Assembly (NCBI GenBank): GCA_036397995.1
Contig: DASWHX010000118.1
Coordinates: forward strand, 1 to 26,515
Direction: 5' to 3'
Length of the DNA: 26,515 bases
Origin: DASWHX01 sp036397995
GTDB lineage: Bacteria; Bacteroidota; Bacteroidia; Cytophagales; Cyclobacteriaceae
The translations under genes and the position numbers were made by a program. How positions within the stretch are numbered: the stretch's first letter is position 1; each line of letters starts with the position of its first letter. Below are positions 14,825 through 24,072 of the stretch, piece after piece. Below the pieces are notes generated by a model, which worked only from the letters and a program-made list of their open reading frames with translations, did not search any database and was not told the DNA's origin.

Positions 14825-16804
14825 GTGAAGCGCCATATTCAAAATCCACAAACTGCATTGCTCAGAATGCTGCTCCTTTACGGTGGACTGACTTTATTGA
14901 CATTGGGAGTGATTATCAGACTTTTTCCGGAGCGACCCCTGGACCCAATTTGGATGAGAACCGGGTTTGTGATAATGTGTTTTGGTACTTATTTCCTCTC
15001 CTATAAGAGAAGTTGGGTTATTAAAAATTTAACCCGTATCATTTTAATCCAAGTATTTCTATATATAATCTGGCTAACTTATCTGATTGTAATTAACCAA
15101 CTTGACACATTTACCGGGGCGGTAACTTTCTTTTCTATCCTTGGAATTTGCCTGGTGTTTACAAACCCAAGAAAATTGCTTGTTTTTCTGATTTTATATG
15201 CTGTTTTCTTGGCCCCAATCATCCTGAGCATTGAAAACCCCATTATAGATCCCTATATCTTTATCACATTATTCGTTTTTTCAGGAGCCCTGGGATATCT
15301 CATTCTGGAATATATAATTCTAATGCAAAAAAAACTGCAGCGCAGCAACAATGACTTCAGAACATTAGTAGACAGCATTCAAGATTCAATCTTCCTGCTT
15401 TCCCGGAATTACAGAGTAATAAAAGTGAACCGGAACGGAGAGGAGATTCTTCAGCGATTTTTTTCCAGAACCATAAAAGAAGGAGATTATATCCTTGATT
15501 TCCTGTTCGATGGGCAAAGAAAAAAATTTCAGTCGAATTTTGACAAAGCACTCGAAGGAGAAAGCGTAATTGTTCATTCAAAGTTATTCAGTAAAGATGA
15601 CGTTGCTTACTGGTTTGAATTCAAATATATCCCTGTTCGAATTGAGGCTAAAGAAATCCGTGCAGTGCTTTTTAGTGCTGTTGATATTACCGATAAAAAG
15701 GCTTCAGCGGAATTAATGGAAAGCTCGGAGAAGAGGTTCAGAACTGTCTTTGAAGCCGCCCCTGTTGGAATGGCTATCCTAACGCTGGATGGATTTATTT
15801 CAGATGTAAATGCATCATTCAGCAATACATTGGGTTTCAGAAATTCAAGTGTTTTACAGAAAGACCTGGTTTCACTAATCCATCCGGAGAAGATGGATTA
15901 TACGCTTGATCATTTAAGCAAGTTAAAGAAGAAAGAATTTGAGGAGTTCCAGGGAGAGATGGAAGTGTTGCGTGAAAACGGTAGCTACCTGCACACAATA
16001 ACACGAGTTGCCAGGATTTCCAACCTGGGAAAATCTGATTTTCTACTCGCTCAAATTGTTGATATCAGTCAGCTAAAGGAAAGTGAAGACAGACTAAAAG
16101 AAAAAAATCTTGAATTGGAAAAGGCAAATGCGGAACTTGACAAGTTCGTTTATAGCGCGGCTCATGATTTGAGAGCGCCTCTCACCTCGGTACTTGGCTT
16201 AATTAATCTGGTTAAATCTGAAAATGGCACCGACCTGAGAAAATACATTGATCTTATAGAAAAAAGTATTACTAAGCTTGATTATTTTATAAAGGATGTT
16301 ATTGATTATTCAAGAAACAGCCGATTGGGCATATCCGCCGAGGTGATCAATATTAAATCACTGATTGAAAAAACATTTGAGTACCATAACTTTATTGAAA
16401 GCGGAGATAAGATCAGCAAACAAATTTTGATTGATGGGGATGGAGAGTTTTATAGCGATCAGGGGCGACTTGAAATTATTCTCAATAACATAATATCCAA
16501 TGCAATCAAGTATTTTGATCCAAAAAAGAAGGATCCCTTTATAAAAGTATCTGCAACAATTGAAAGCCATGGACTGAGCCTTGAGATTTCAGACAACGGA
16601 ATTGGGATTCCTCCGGAAAATCTTGATAAGATATTTAATATTTTTTACCGGGGGCACGAGCAATCAAAAGGGTCAGGTCTTGGCCTTTATATTGTTAAAG
16701 AGACTGTTGAAAAAATAAATGGAGTTATTATGGTAGAGTCAGAGCTTAACAAGGGCACATCATTCAAAATAAGAATTCCAAATACCGTTCTGGAGGACGC
16801 TTAA
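14825..16804 (+). CDS. Membrane-bound PAS-PAS sensor histidine kinase
   Basis: The 659-residue protein has about six membrane helices in the first 165 residues, followed by two PAS domains (about 178-290 and 300-420), a short coiled coil (420-440), a HisKA domain with the phosphorylated H447 in SAAHDLRAPLT, and a HATPase_c domain (N-box NNIISNAIKY at 554-563, G1 DNGIGIP 590-596, G2 GSGLGL 616-621). No receiver domain is attached and no response-regulator gene lies in the window, so its partner is elsewhere. The start is GTG at 14825; an ATG at 14867 is a less likely alternative. Its TAA overlaps the stop codon of the convergent YbbP-like gene by four bases (16801-16804). Confidence 0.92.
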   Translation: MKRHIQNPQTALLRMLLLYGGLTLLTLGVIIRLFPERPLDPIWMRTGFVIMCFGTYFLSYKRSWVIKNLTRIILIQVFLYIIWLTYLIVINQLDTFTGAVTFFSILGICLVFTNPRKLLVFLILYAVFLAPIILSIENPIIDPYIFITLFVFSGALGYLILEYIILMQKKLQRSNNDFRTLVDSIQDSIFLLSRNYRVIKVNRNGEEILQRFFSRTIKEGDYILDFLFDGQRKKFQSNFDKALEGESVIVHSKLFSKDDVAYWFEFKYIPVRIEAKEIRAVLFSAVDITDKKASAELMESSEKRFRTVFEAAPVGMAILTLDGFISDVNASFSNTLGFRNSSVLQKDLVSLIHPEKMDYTLDHLSKLKKKEFEEFQGEMEVLRENGSYLHTITRVARISNLGKSDFLLAQIVDISQLKESEDRLKEKNLELEKANAELDKFVYSAAHDLRAPLTSVLGLINLVKSENGTDLRKYIDLIEKSITKLDYFIKDVIDYSRNSRLGISAEVINIKSLIEKTFEYHNFIESGDKISKQILIDGDGEFYSDQGRLEIILNNIISNAIKYFDPKKKDPFIKVSATIESHGLSLEISDNGIGIPPENLDKIFNIFYRGHEQSKGSGLGLYIVKETVEKINGVIMVESELNKGTSFKIRIPNTVLEDA

Positions 16805-19374
16805 ACCTCCTTACGTAAAACTTCCAATGGGGAGCGATCAAAAATCCCGCGGGTATTTACCCAGCCCACCAGCATTGTCAACATCGTAATGCCAATCCAG
16901 ATTTGTGATAACCCAAGCAAATCCGGAAAGAAAACAACATCGAAGAAAAATATAGTTAATCCCCAGCCTGCAAGTAGTGAAAGAATAACTCCGGTTAGTC
17001 CGGCAAACAAGCCCAGATAAGCATACTCAATCAGCGTCATTTTAACAATTTGTCTCCTCAGAGCGCCAAGTGTCCGGAGCAACACATTTTCTTTTAACCG
17101 TAAATACTTGCTGTTAATTACCGCGCCGGCCAGCACAACCATCCCTGTAGAAATACTAAAGAGTGCCATGAATTGAATTACCATGGCCACCTTGCCCATA
17201 AAATCATCAACCGTTTTTAGAATAAGTGTCAAGTCAATAACACTTACATTCGGAAATCGGGCGATAAGCTGACGTTGGAACCCGGTTGATTTTTCTTTAT
17301 CCCTGATCTTGGCCATCATAACATGAAATTGCGGCGCTTCTTCCAGAACACCCAGGGGGAATACGAAAATGAAATTGGTTTGAATTCTTTGCCAATCAAC
17401 ATCGCGAATGCTTCCAATGTATGTCTTGATCGAAACTCCCTGTACATCAAAAGTTATTGCGTCTTTCAGATCTACACCAAGTCGTTCGGCCATGCTTTCA
17501 GATACCGATACAAACAAAGAATCATCATTATCCCTATCATATCCGGGCATCAACTCTCCGGCCATAAGCGTTTCCGAATCGATTAATGAATCCCTGTAGG
17601 TAACCCGGTATTCGCGCGTTATACTCCAGTTAGAAACATTGTCGGTGGTATCTTCCTGTATTTCCCGCACAGTTCTCCCCTTTACAGTTTCTATCTTCAT
17701 CGTAACTATCGGCACCATTTGTAGTATTTCTACTTCATGATCTTTTGTAAGCTCAATAATTCCTTCACGCTGACTACTTTGGATATCGAATAATACGGTA
17801 TTTGCCCGGCTGCCTGAGCCGATAAATTCCACCTGATTCAATAAACTATTCTGAACTAAATTCAACGTACTTACCAGGAAGGCACCCAGCCCGATTACGA
17901 CCATGAGCACGGTAGTCTGGTTGTAGGGTCTGAAAAGATTGGCAAGAGCCTGACGCCAAATGAAAGTCCACGATGATGGGAAAAACCTCTTTAACAGGAT
18001 TATTAATAGTTGAGCCACAGCGTATAGAGCCAGGAAGGTTAGAATCAAGGCAGCAAAAAAACTTAGCCCTACATCAATCCGGCCGGTTTGATAAATAGCA
18101 AATCCCAAAGGGAAAAGCAGCGCTAATGCAATTACCAGGATTCGGATTTTACTAACTCTTTTAGGTTTTTCAAACGCGGTTCTCAGTACTTCCAGTGGTG
18201 GTATTGAACGAATCCCGGTTAAAGGCAGAAATGAGAAAATACCACTAATAATCAATCCCAATAACATGCCCTCACCTATGGATAGCCAACTGAGGTTAAT
18301 ATTTATCTCCATGGGTATCAGGTCTGAGAAAAGCCAGGGGATTAGATATTGAATCAGCACCCCAAACACGGCACCAATAAAACTTCCAATCATCCCCAGG
18401 AATAAGGCCTGGAGCAGAAAAATGTTAAACGATTGCCATCCGCTGGCTCCGAGACATCGAAGTACAGCCACTGAGGGGCGTTTCTCCTGAACATAAATGT
18501 GCACCGAACTTGCCACTCCAATACATCCAAGTATCAGGGCAACAAATCCCAACAAATTGAAAAATCGATACAGGTTATCCAGTCCTCTTCCCATATCTTC
18601 TTTTCTTTCTTCCACATCATCGTAGGAATACCCATTACGTCGAAGGCCTGGTCTTAAGGTAGAAATCAGTTCTTCAGTGTCTGCATCACTATCGGTTTTA
18701 AAATACCTGTTATAATTTATGCGTGAGCCATATTGAACAAGACCCGTGGCTTCAAGTTTATCAAAACTTATATATACCGATGGCGCAAAAGTGGAACTGA
18801 ATCCGGTTACTCCCGGAAGGTTTGTAACTACACCCGCCACCGGAAACATGATACTTCCCACCTTTACCGAATCACCGGTGCTGACTTCATACTGAATGGC
18901 AAGGTTTTCATCCAGCAATGCATAAGTGCCTGAATCCAGATTATACCAGGCATTCTCCGGTAAAGTTTCCGCCTTTCCATAAAAAGGAAACCCGCCCTTA
19001 ACAGCAACAATTTGCACAAGGCGCGTTCCTTCGATCTCGCTCTTAAACAGAACCATAGAGGCCATACGGGCATCCATTGCCTGAGCATATTTAAGAGAAT
19101 CAAACTGGGCCAGGGTGTTCTCATCAAAAGTCTTGTTGGAAGAAACTACCAGGTCTGCTCCAAGTAAATCCTTTGCCCGATCATTGATATCCTGATGAAG
19201 ATTATCCCGAAATGAATTGATCGCAACTAATGCCGCTATTCCAATTATAATTGAGGAAATAAAAAGGAATAGTCTGGAAAAATTATGTCTGGCATCCATC
19301 CATGCCATTTTCCAGACCCACCAATCATTGAAGAGATTCTTCCGCTTCTTTTTTATTTTAATTATGTACTCCAA
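16801..19374 (-). CDS. YbbP-like ABC transporter permease (FtsX family)
   Basis: This is an 857-residue inner-membrane permease similar to E. coli YbbP (804 residues), whose transport substrate is not firmly known. It has a first helix at about 35-53, a large periplasmic domain (60-265), an FtsX core with VAVLRCLGASGWQ (302-314) and helices near 270-292, 318-345 and 366-386, a middle pair (410-460), a second periplasmic part and a second FtsX core (VLLRTLGALRRQ) with C-terminal helices. The start is probably TTG at 19374, which overlaps the upstream ATPase gene by 17 bases; the first ATG (19308) would cut the conserved WVWKMAWMDA part. It is paired with the YbbA-like ATPase and divergent from the TesA-like gene, as in E. 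coli. Confidence 0.9.
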   Translation of the reverse strand: MEYIIKIKKKRKNLFNDWWVWKMAWMDARHNFSRLFLFISSIIIGIAALVAINSFRDNLHQDINDRAKDLLGADLVVSSNKTFDENTLAQFDSLKYAQAMDARMASMVLFKSEIEGTRLVQIVAVKGGFPFYGKAETLPENAWYNLDSGTYALLDENLAIQYEVSTGDSVKVGSIMFPVAGVVTNLPGVTGFSSTFAPSVYISFDKLEATGLVQYGSRINYNRYFKTDSDADTEELISTLRPGLRRNGYSYDDVEERKEDMGRGLDNLYRFFNLLGFVALILGCIGVASSVHIYVQEKRPSVAVLRCLGASGWQSFNIFLLQALFLGMIGSFIGAVFGVLIQYLIPWLFSDLIPMEININLSWLSIGEGMLLGLIISGIFSFLPLTGIRSIPPLEVLRTAFEKPKRVSKIRILVIALALLFPLGFAIYQTGRIDVGLSFFAALILTFLALYAVAQLLIILLKRFFPSSWTFIWRQALANLFRPYNQTTVLMVVIGLGAFLVSTLNLVQNSLLNQVEFIGSGSRANTVLFDIQSSQREGIIELTKDHEVEILQMVPIVTMKIETVKGRTVREIQEDTTDNVSNWSITREYRVTYRDSLIDSETLMAGELMPGYDRDNDDSLFVSVSESMAERLGVDLKDAITFDVQGVSIKTYIGSIRDVDWQRIQTNFIFVFPLGVLEEAPQFHVMMAKIRDKEKSTGFQRQLIARFPNVSVIDLTLILKTVDDFMGKVAMVIQFMALFSISTGMVVLAGAVINSKYLRLKENVLLRTLGALRRQIVKMTLIEYAYLGLFAGLTGVILSLLAGWGLTIFFFDVVFFPDLLGLSQIWIGITMLTMLVGWVNTRGIFDRSPLEVLRKEV

Positions 19375-20071
19375 AATTCTTTGGCTTTTGAACTAATAGT
19401 TGATCACTTTCTAATTTTCCACGCTTCAGATGTAAAATACGTTCTGTATTTTCAGCAAGTGACACATTATGAGTTACTAATACTAAAGTTGTTCCTTCCG
19501 ATTTATTTAATTCGAAGAGCAGGTTTGTTACTCTTGAGGCGGTCTCTTCATCCAGGTTGCCTGTGGGTTCATCAGCGAACAAAATCTGTGGTGATGAAAT
19601 GAATGCCCGCGCGATGGCCACACGTTGCTGTTCACCACCTGAGAGCTGGGAAGGGTAGTGATTAGTCCTGTCACCCAGCCCTACTCTGTCCATAAGTTCA
19701 GTAGCGCGTTTTCCAATATTTTTTTCACCACGTAATTCAAGTGGAACCATTACATTTTCAATCGCCGTCAGGGTTGGGAGTAACTGAAAATTCTGAAAAA
19801 CAAATCCCACTTTTTGGTTTCTCACATAGGCTCGATCGTCTTCATCCAAAGAATTTAATTTTATGCCTACTAAAGAAACAATTCCGGAAGTAGGTACATC
19901 AAGACCCGCGCATAATCCCAGCAAAGTTGTTTTACCGCTGCCAGAGGGACCAACAATTGCAATTGATGATCCTTCTTCGACGGAAAAAGTAATATCATCA
20001 ATTACTGTTAGTTCTTGCTTTGAAGACGAAAACTTCTTTACTAAATTTTGAACTCCTAGTATTTCCGGCAT
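19358..20071 (-). CDS. YbbA-like ABC transporter ATPase
   Basis: This is a 237-residue cytoplasmic ATPase of the LolD/MacB type. Walker A is GPSGSGKT (41-48), the Q-loop Q is at 93, the signature LSGGEQQRVAIARA begins at 143, Walker B is ILFADEPT (163-170) and the H-loop histidine is 201. All key residues are intact, including the post-signature arginine that is lost in the paralogue at 4085-4786. Its 3' end overlaps the YbbP-like gene by 17 bases, so the two are probably translationally coupled. The divergent TesA-type gene starts 79 bases away. Confidence 0.94.
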   Translation of the reverse strand: MPEILGVQNLVKKFSSSKQELTVIDDITFSVEEGSSIAIVGPSGSGKTTLLGLCAGLDVPTSGIVSLVGIKLNSLDEDDRAYVRNQKVGFVFQNFQLLPTLTAIENVMVPLELRGEKNIGKRATELMDRVGLGDRTNHYPSQLSGGEQQRVAIARAFISSPQILFADEPTGNLDEETASRVTNLLFELNKSEGTTLVLVTHNVSLAENTERILHLKRGKLESDQLLVQKPKNFGVHN

Positions 20072-20150
20072 AATTTTAGTTTCTGGCGATACTAAACTGA
20101 AACATTATTGTAGAAATAAAGTTTTAACTAATGTCTAAGGTAGCTGATTT

Positions 20151-20783
20151 ATGACAAAAATGTTTAAAATGACTCTCCGAACCCATTTGATATTACTTCT
20201 AGTACTGATTTCTTCCTTCCAGGGTTTCCAGGAATCAAAAACTATTTTATTCTATGGAGATAGTTTGACAGCAGGCTATGGACTCACTCCGGAGCAGGCA
20301 TTCCCGGCGTTGGTTGAAAAGATGCTCAACAGCAACGGTCAGCAGTACAGGGTGGTTAACGCAGGAGTAAGTGGCGAAACCTCTGCCGGCGGTTTAAGCA
20401 GGATAAATTGGATCCTGAATCAGCATATTGACGTTTTCATTCTTGAACTTGGCGCCAATGATGGATTACGCGGAGTACCACTGAGTTCAACCAAAGAAAA
20501 CCTCCAGGGAATAATTAATCAGGTTAGGAAAAAATACCCTGTTGTTAAAATTGTTATTGCAGGCATGATGGTTCCTCCAAATATGGGCACTGAATATTCT
20601 AATGAATTTCAAACCATGTTTCCGAAGTTGGCCAATGACAATGATACTGCTTTGATTCCATTCCTTTTGGATGGAGTTGCAGGAGATCCAACCCTCAACC
20701 TTCCTGATGGAATTCACCCGAATGTTCAAGGGCACAAGATTGTAGCCGGTAACGTGATGCAGGTACTTCAGCAAATCCTTTAG
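20151..20783 (+). CDS. TesA-type SGNH hydrolase (arylesterase / acyl-CoA thioesterase I family)
   Basis: This is a 210-residue exported SGNH/GDSL esterase, close in size to E. coli TesA. A signal peptide (residues 1-26) precedes the mature enzyme. The four SGNH blocks are visible: GDSLTAGYG (36-44, nucleophile S38), VNAGVSG (69-75), GAND (101-104) and DGIHPNVQG (186-194, catalytic D186 and H189). Family members cleave acyl esters and thioesters; E. coli TesA also acts on lysophospholipids. The gene is divergent from ybbA/ybbP-like genes as in E. coli, a conserved link suggesting joint action on an acylated envelope compound. The ATG at 20151 is preferred; ATGs at codons 4 and 7 are possible alternatives. 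Confidence 0.92.
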   Translation: MTKMFKMTLRTHLILLLVLISSFQGFQESKTILFYGDSLTAGYGLTPEQAFPALVEKMLNSNGQQYRVVNAGVSGETSAGGLSRINWILNQHIDVFILELGANDGLRGVPLSSTKENLQGIINQVRKKYPVVKIVIAGMMVPPNMGTEYSNEFQTMFPKLANDNDTALIPFLLDGVAGDPTLNLPDGIHPNVQGHKIVAGNVMQVLQQIL

Positions 20784-20830
20784 TAAATTTTTTACAGACT
20801 GATACAACTCTTCCAATTAAGGCGGGTCTT

Positions 20831-20849
20831 TCAGGGAAAGTTTCCCTGA
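20831..20849. promoter_or_regulatory. 19-base perfect palindrome upstream of FtsX-family permease
   Basis: TCAGGGAAAGTTTCCCTGA is a perfect inverted repeat of nine-base arms around one G. It lies 48 bases after the TesA-like stop and 55 bases before the permease ATG. Only a short T-poor tail follows, so it does not look like a good terminator; an operator is equally possible. Confidence 0.4.
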
Positions 20850-20904
20850 TTCTGTAACTAAACGCCAGAAATCAGGTATAATAAGTAACAATAACTAAAT
20901 TCCT

Positions 20905-23271
20905 ATGCTTAGAAATTACTTCCTGGTTACAATTCGTAACCTCATTAAGAATTACGTTTACTCGATTATCAATGTTAGCGGACTCGCAATTGGCATCACG
21001 TGTAGTATCTTAATATTGCTTTGGGTACAGGATGAACTTGCTTTTGATAAATTTCATCCTAAATCAGACCGGCTTTACCAGGTGTGGGTAAATGCAGAAT
21101 TTGATGGAAACATAAATTCATGGCGATCGGTTCCCCTGCCCACTCATATGGCAATGAAGGACGCTGACACAAAGATTAAGAACACCGCGGTAACTGATTG
21201 GGGAAACGAGCACCTTCTTAGAGTTAATGATATCAGAATTATTAAACGGGGTTATTTTGCTTCTGATGAATTTCTTGAAATGTTCGAATTTCCATTAATT
21301 CAGGGAGATGCTTCAGTGGTTTTGGATGATGCTTCATCGATAGTAATCACAGAATCCCTGGCGAAGACTTTGTTTCCGGATGAGGATCCAATGGATAAAA
21401 TCATCCGGGTTGATAATGAAAATGATGTAAAGGTTGTTGGAATATTAAAAGACGTTCCTGAAAATTCAACTTTTCAATTTGATTATCTTCTCCCCTGGAA
21501 TTACTATTACCAACACAGTGATTGGGTAAAACGCAATACTACAAATTGGGGAAATTATTCGTTTCAGGTTTATGTGGAATTGGATAAGCCTGAAAATGAA
21601 ATCTCCGTTGAGCAAAACATTGCAGATTTGCTTACCAGAAATGGGCAGGATGATATAGAGAGAAAATTCTTTTTACATCCATTAATCCGCTGGAGGCTGC
21701 ATTCAAATTTTGAAAATGGTGTTGAAACAGGGGGCATGAGCGATTATGTTCAATTGTTTACGATCATCGCCATATTTATTGTGGTTATTGCCTGTATTAA
21801 TTTCATGAATCTTGCAACGGCAAGATCTGAAAGAAGAGCACGTGAAGTGGGAATTAGAAAGAGCGTAGGTTCAACGAGATGGGAATTGATTCTTCAATTT
21901 ATAGGAGAATCTGTATTTATTGCTTTGATAGCATTCATCATAGCAATTGGTCTTTCTCAATTGCTTCTGCCCTCTTACAATACTCTTGTGGAAAAGCAAT
22001 TATTCATAGACTATACAAACTATAATTACTGGTTATTTGGAATAGGCTTTGTTCTCATTATTGGGTTATTCTCCGGAAGTTACCCGGCTTTCTACTTATC
22101 ACACTTCAGTCCGGTGAAAGTATTGAAAGGAAAAGTTCATATCGGAAAAGGTGCCAGTACTCCACGCAAGGTGTTGGTTACGCTGCAGTTTAGTTTTTCC
22201 ATACTGCTGATAATAGGGACAATTGTTATCTATCAACAAATTCAATTATCAAAAGGAAGAGACCTTGGGTATGACCAGGAGAATTTAATTTCCGTGACTT
22301 ATAACGATGAGTTGGCAGAAAATTATAATGTGATTAAGCAGGAACTTCTGAATTCAGGAGAAGCACTGGCCGTCAATCGTTCCAATAGTGCAATTACCCA
22401 GATAAATTCCAACAATTTTCTGGGTTGGCCGGGTAAACCGGAAGATTTGCGGGTAATTTTTACTACCATCTCCACCGATTATGATTACTGTAAGACAATG
22501 GGGATCAAAATTCTGGAAGGCCGCGACTTTTCTGAAGATTTCAAAAGTGATACATTAGCCATAATAATAAATAAGGCCGGATTGGAAATTATGGGCCTTG
22601 AAAATCCCATTGGAACTGAATTTGATTTATGGGGTCATAAGCGAACCCTTATTGGTATAATAGATAACGTTATCATGGGCTCTCCTTCCCAGCCCGTTAA
22701 ACCAATGTTTGCCATAATGGATCCTACCTGGATAGGCGTGGTAACTATACGACTTAGAAAAACCAACGACCTTAATGCCTCTTTGCAAAAAGTGCAAAGT
22801 GTTTTTGAAAAATATAACTCAGCCTATCCGTTTGAATATAAATTCGCAGATGAAGAATTCGCGCGTAAATTTACAACTATAAATTTAACCAGCACACTAG
22901 CGAGCTTATTTGCTTTTCTGACAATCTTAATCACCGGCCTGGGATTATTTGGGCTTGCTTCTTACACAGCCGAACAAAAAACAAAAGAGATCAGTATTCG
23001 AAAAGTTCTTGGCGCTTCAGTAGCAAGTTTAATAAACCTGATGTCAAGGGATTTTTCTAAGCTGGTCATTGTCGCATTTATTATCAGCTCTCCAATTTCA
23101 TGGTGGCTTATGAATAACTATCTGGAAAGATATCCCATCCGCACAGAAATTTACTGGTGGATCTTCCCGGTTACCGGATTAATTGCCCTGGTTTTTGCTC
23201 TAACAATAATTATTGCACAATCGCTGAAAGCTGCACATGCCAACCCGGTTAATTCACTTAGGAATGAATAA
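20905..23271 (+). CDS. FtsX/MacB-type ABC transporter permease (large, duplicated), second copy
   Basis: The 788-residue product has the same architecture as the 7238-9634 product: first helix at about 21-43, a periplasmic MacB_PCD-like domain, a first FtsX core ending in REVGIRKSVGST, a second periplasmic domain, and a second FtsX core with TKEISIRKVLGAS and the closing sequence NPVNSLRNE. The shared start (RNYFLVTIRN versus KNYLKIAFRN) and end show that they are paralogues, diverged but of similar length. It has no neighbouring ATPase, adaptor or TolC gene, so it depends on a partner encoded elsewhere, possibly the ATPase at 4085-4786. Start ATG 20905; a perfect palindrome lies 55 bases upstream. 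Confidence 0.92.
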   Translation: MLRNYFLVTIRNLIKNYVYSIINVSGLAIGITCSILILLWVQDELAFDKFHPKSDRLYQVWVNAEFDGNINSWRSVPLPTHMAMKDADTKIKNTAVTDWGNEHLLRVNDIRIIKRGYFASDEFLEMFEFPLIQGDASVVLDDASSIVITESLAKTLFPDEDPMDKIIRVDNENDVKVVGILKDVPENSTFQFDYLLPWNYYYQHSDWVKRNTTNWGNYSFQVYVELDKPENEISVEQNIADLLTRNGQDDIERKFFLHPLIRWRLHSNFENGVETGGMSDYVQLFTIIAIFIVVIACINFMNLATARSERRAREVGIRKSVGSTRWELILQFIGESVFIALIAFIIAIGLSQLLLPSYNTLVEKQLFIDYTNYNYWLFGIGFVLIIGLFSGSYPAFYLSHFSPVKVLKGKVHIGKGASTPRKVLVTLQFSFSILLIIGTIVIYQQIQLSKGRDLGYDQENLISVTYNDELAENYNVIKQELLNSGEALAVNRSNSAITQINSNNFLGWPGKPEDLRVIFTTISTDYDYCKTMGIKILEGRDFSEDFKSDTLAIIINKAGLEIMGLENPIGTEFDLWGHKRTLIGIIDNVIMGSPSQPVKPMFAIMDPTWIGVVTIRLRKTNDLNASLQKVQSVFEKYNSAYPFEYKFADEEFARKFTTINLTSTLASLFAFLTILITGLGLFGLASYTAEQKTKEISIRKVLGASVASLINLMSRDFSKLVIVAFIISSPISWWLMNNYLERYPIRTEIYWWIFPVTGLIALVFALTIIIAQSLKAAHANPVNSLRNE

Positions 23272-23407
23272 AAGAAACCACGGATAACTAGTTTGTTTTT
23301 GATTTTACGGGATGGCCTGAGAGATGCTGACGCATGCTCCTTGATTCAACTTCAGAGTATAAACTTTAATAACCTAAACTAAACTTATTAAAGAAACGTT
23401 GTAATCT

Positions 23408-23425
23408 GGAGAAATAAACATCTCC
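23408..23425 (+). promoter_or_regulatory. Small hairpin just before the DUF1287 start codon
   Basis: GGAGA (23408-23412) pairs with TCTCC (23421-23425) across an eight-base loop. It ends three bases before the GTG at 23429. It may form in the mRNA and place structure at the ribosome-binding region. The stem is short, so this is tentative. Confidence 0.3.
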
Positions 23426-23428
23426 AAA

Positions 23429-24001
23429 GTGAAATCTTTCCTCCTTTTTGTCTTCCTATCTTCCGGAATTCTTCAGGATAATTTCTATTCTGAACTTTCC
23501 GAAGCCGCGGTATTCAGAACCACGCAACCTGTTGCCTACGATGGTTCCTATTTTGCAATAGGATATCCTAACGGAGATATTCCTTCAGATAAAGGAGTGT
23601 GTACGGATCTGGTTATTCGTTCATACCGCCGGATAGGAATTGATTTGCAACAGAAAGTTCATGAAGACATGATGGCTAACTTTCACCTATACCCTAAGAA
23701 CTGGGGATTAAATGGTCCGGACAAAAATATTGATCACAGGCGTGTGCTAAACCTGATGAAGTTTTTCAGCAGGTTCGGAGAAGTGAAAGAAATTACGAAT
23801 AATCCCATTGATTATAGCTTTGGGGATATTGTGACCTGGAATCTCGGTGCAGGTATAACCCATATCGGTATTATCATTAGCCAAAAATCAACTGATGGAA
23901 AAAGATCTCTGGTCGCGCATAATATAGGGCGCGGACCGGAAATTTCCGATTGCTTATTTGATTTTGAAATCACCGGTCACTATCGGTACCGGGGAAAATA
24001 A
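23429..24001 (+). CDS. DUF1287 family protein, probably exported
   Basis: This is a 190-residue protein with a short hydrophobic N-terminus (residues 1-15). Family-type motifs are visible: SDKGVCTDLVIRSYRRIGIDL (53-73), NIDHRRVLNL (100-109), FGDIVTW (131-137) and GITHIGII (142-149). C58, H145 and H164 could form the Cys-His catalytic set of an NlpC/P60-like hydrolase fold, but catalysis in DUF1287 is not established to my knowledge. The GTG at 23429 is the only start that keeps the N-terminal segment; no in-frame ATG lies before residue 81. The gene stands alone between the permease and the next gene with gaps of 157 and 71 bases. A short hairpin sits directly before the start. Confidence 0.85.
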   Translation: MKSFLLFVFLSSGILQDNFYSELSEAAVFRTTQPVAYDGSYFAIGYPNGDIPSDKGVCTDLVIRSYRRIGIDLQQKVHEDMMANFHLYPKNWGLNGPDKNIDHRRVLNLMKFFSRFGEVKEITNNPIDYSFGDIVTWNLGAGITHIGIIISQKSTDGKRSLVAHNIGRGPEISDCLFDFEITGHYRYRGK

Positions 24002-24072
24002 TTATCCCATAAAAAGAATAGAGCTAAATTCTGAAAATTCTTAATTTTATTGGATTTTCAAATTTCTCATCC

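Noticed and set aside
20876..20884. TATAAT-like sequence before the second FtsX permease
   Set aside because: It resembles an E. coli -10 box, but this phylum uses TAnnTTTG and no partner element is present.
23310..23345. Imperfect hairpin (ATGC-TGAC-GCAT core) after the second FtsX permease
   Set aside because: The stem is short and broken and there is no T-tract, so it is not a credible terminator.
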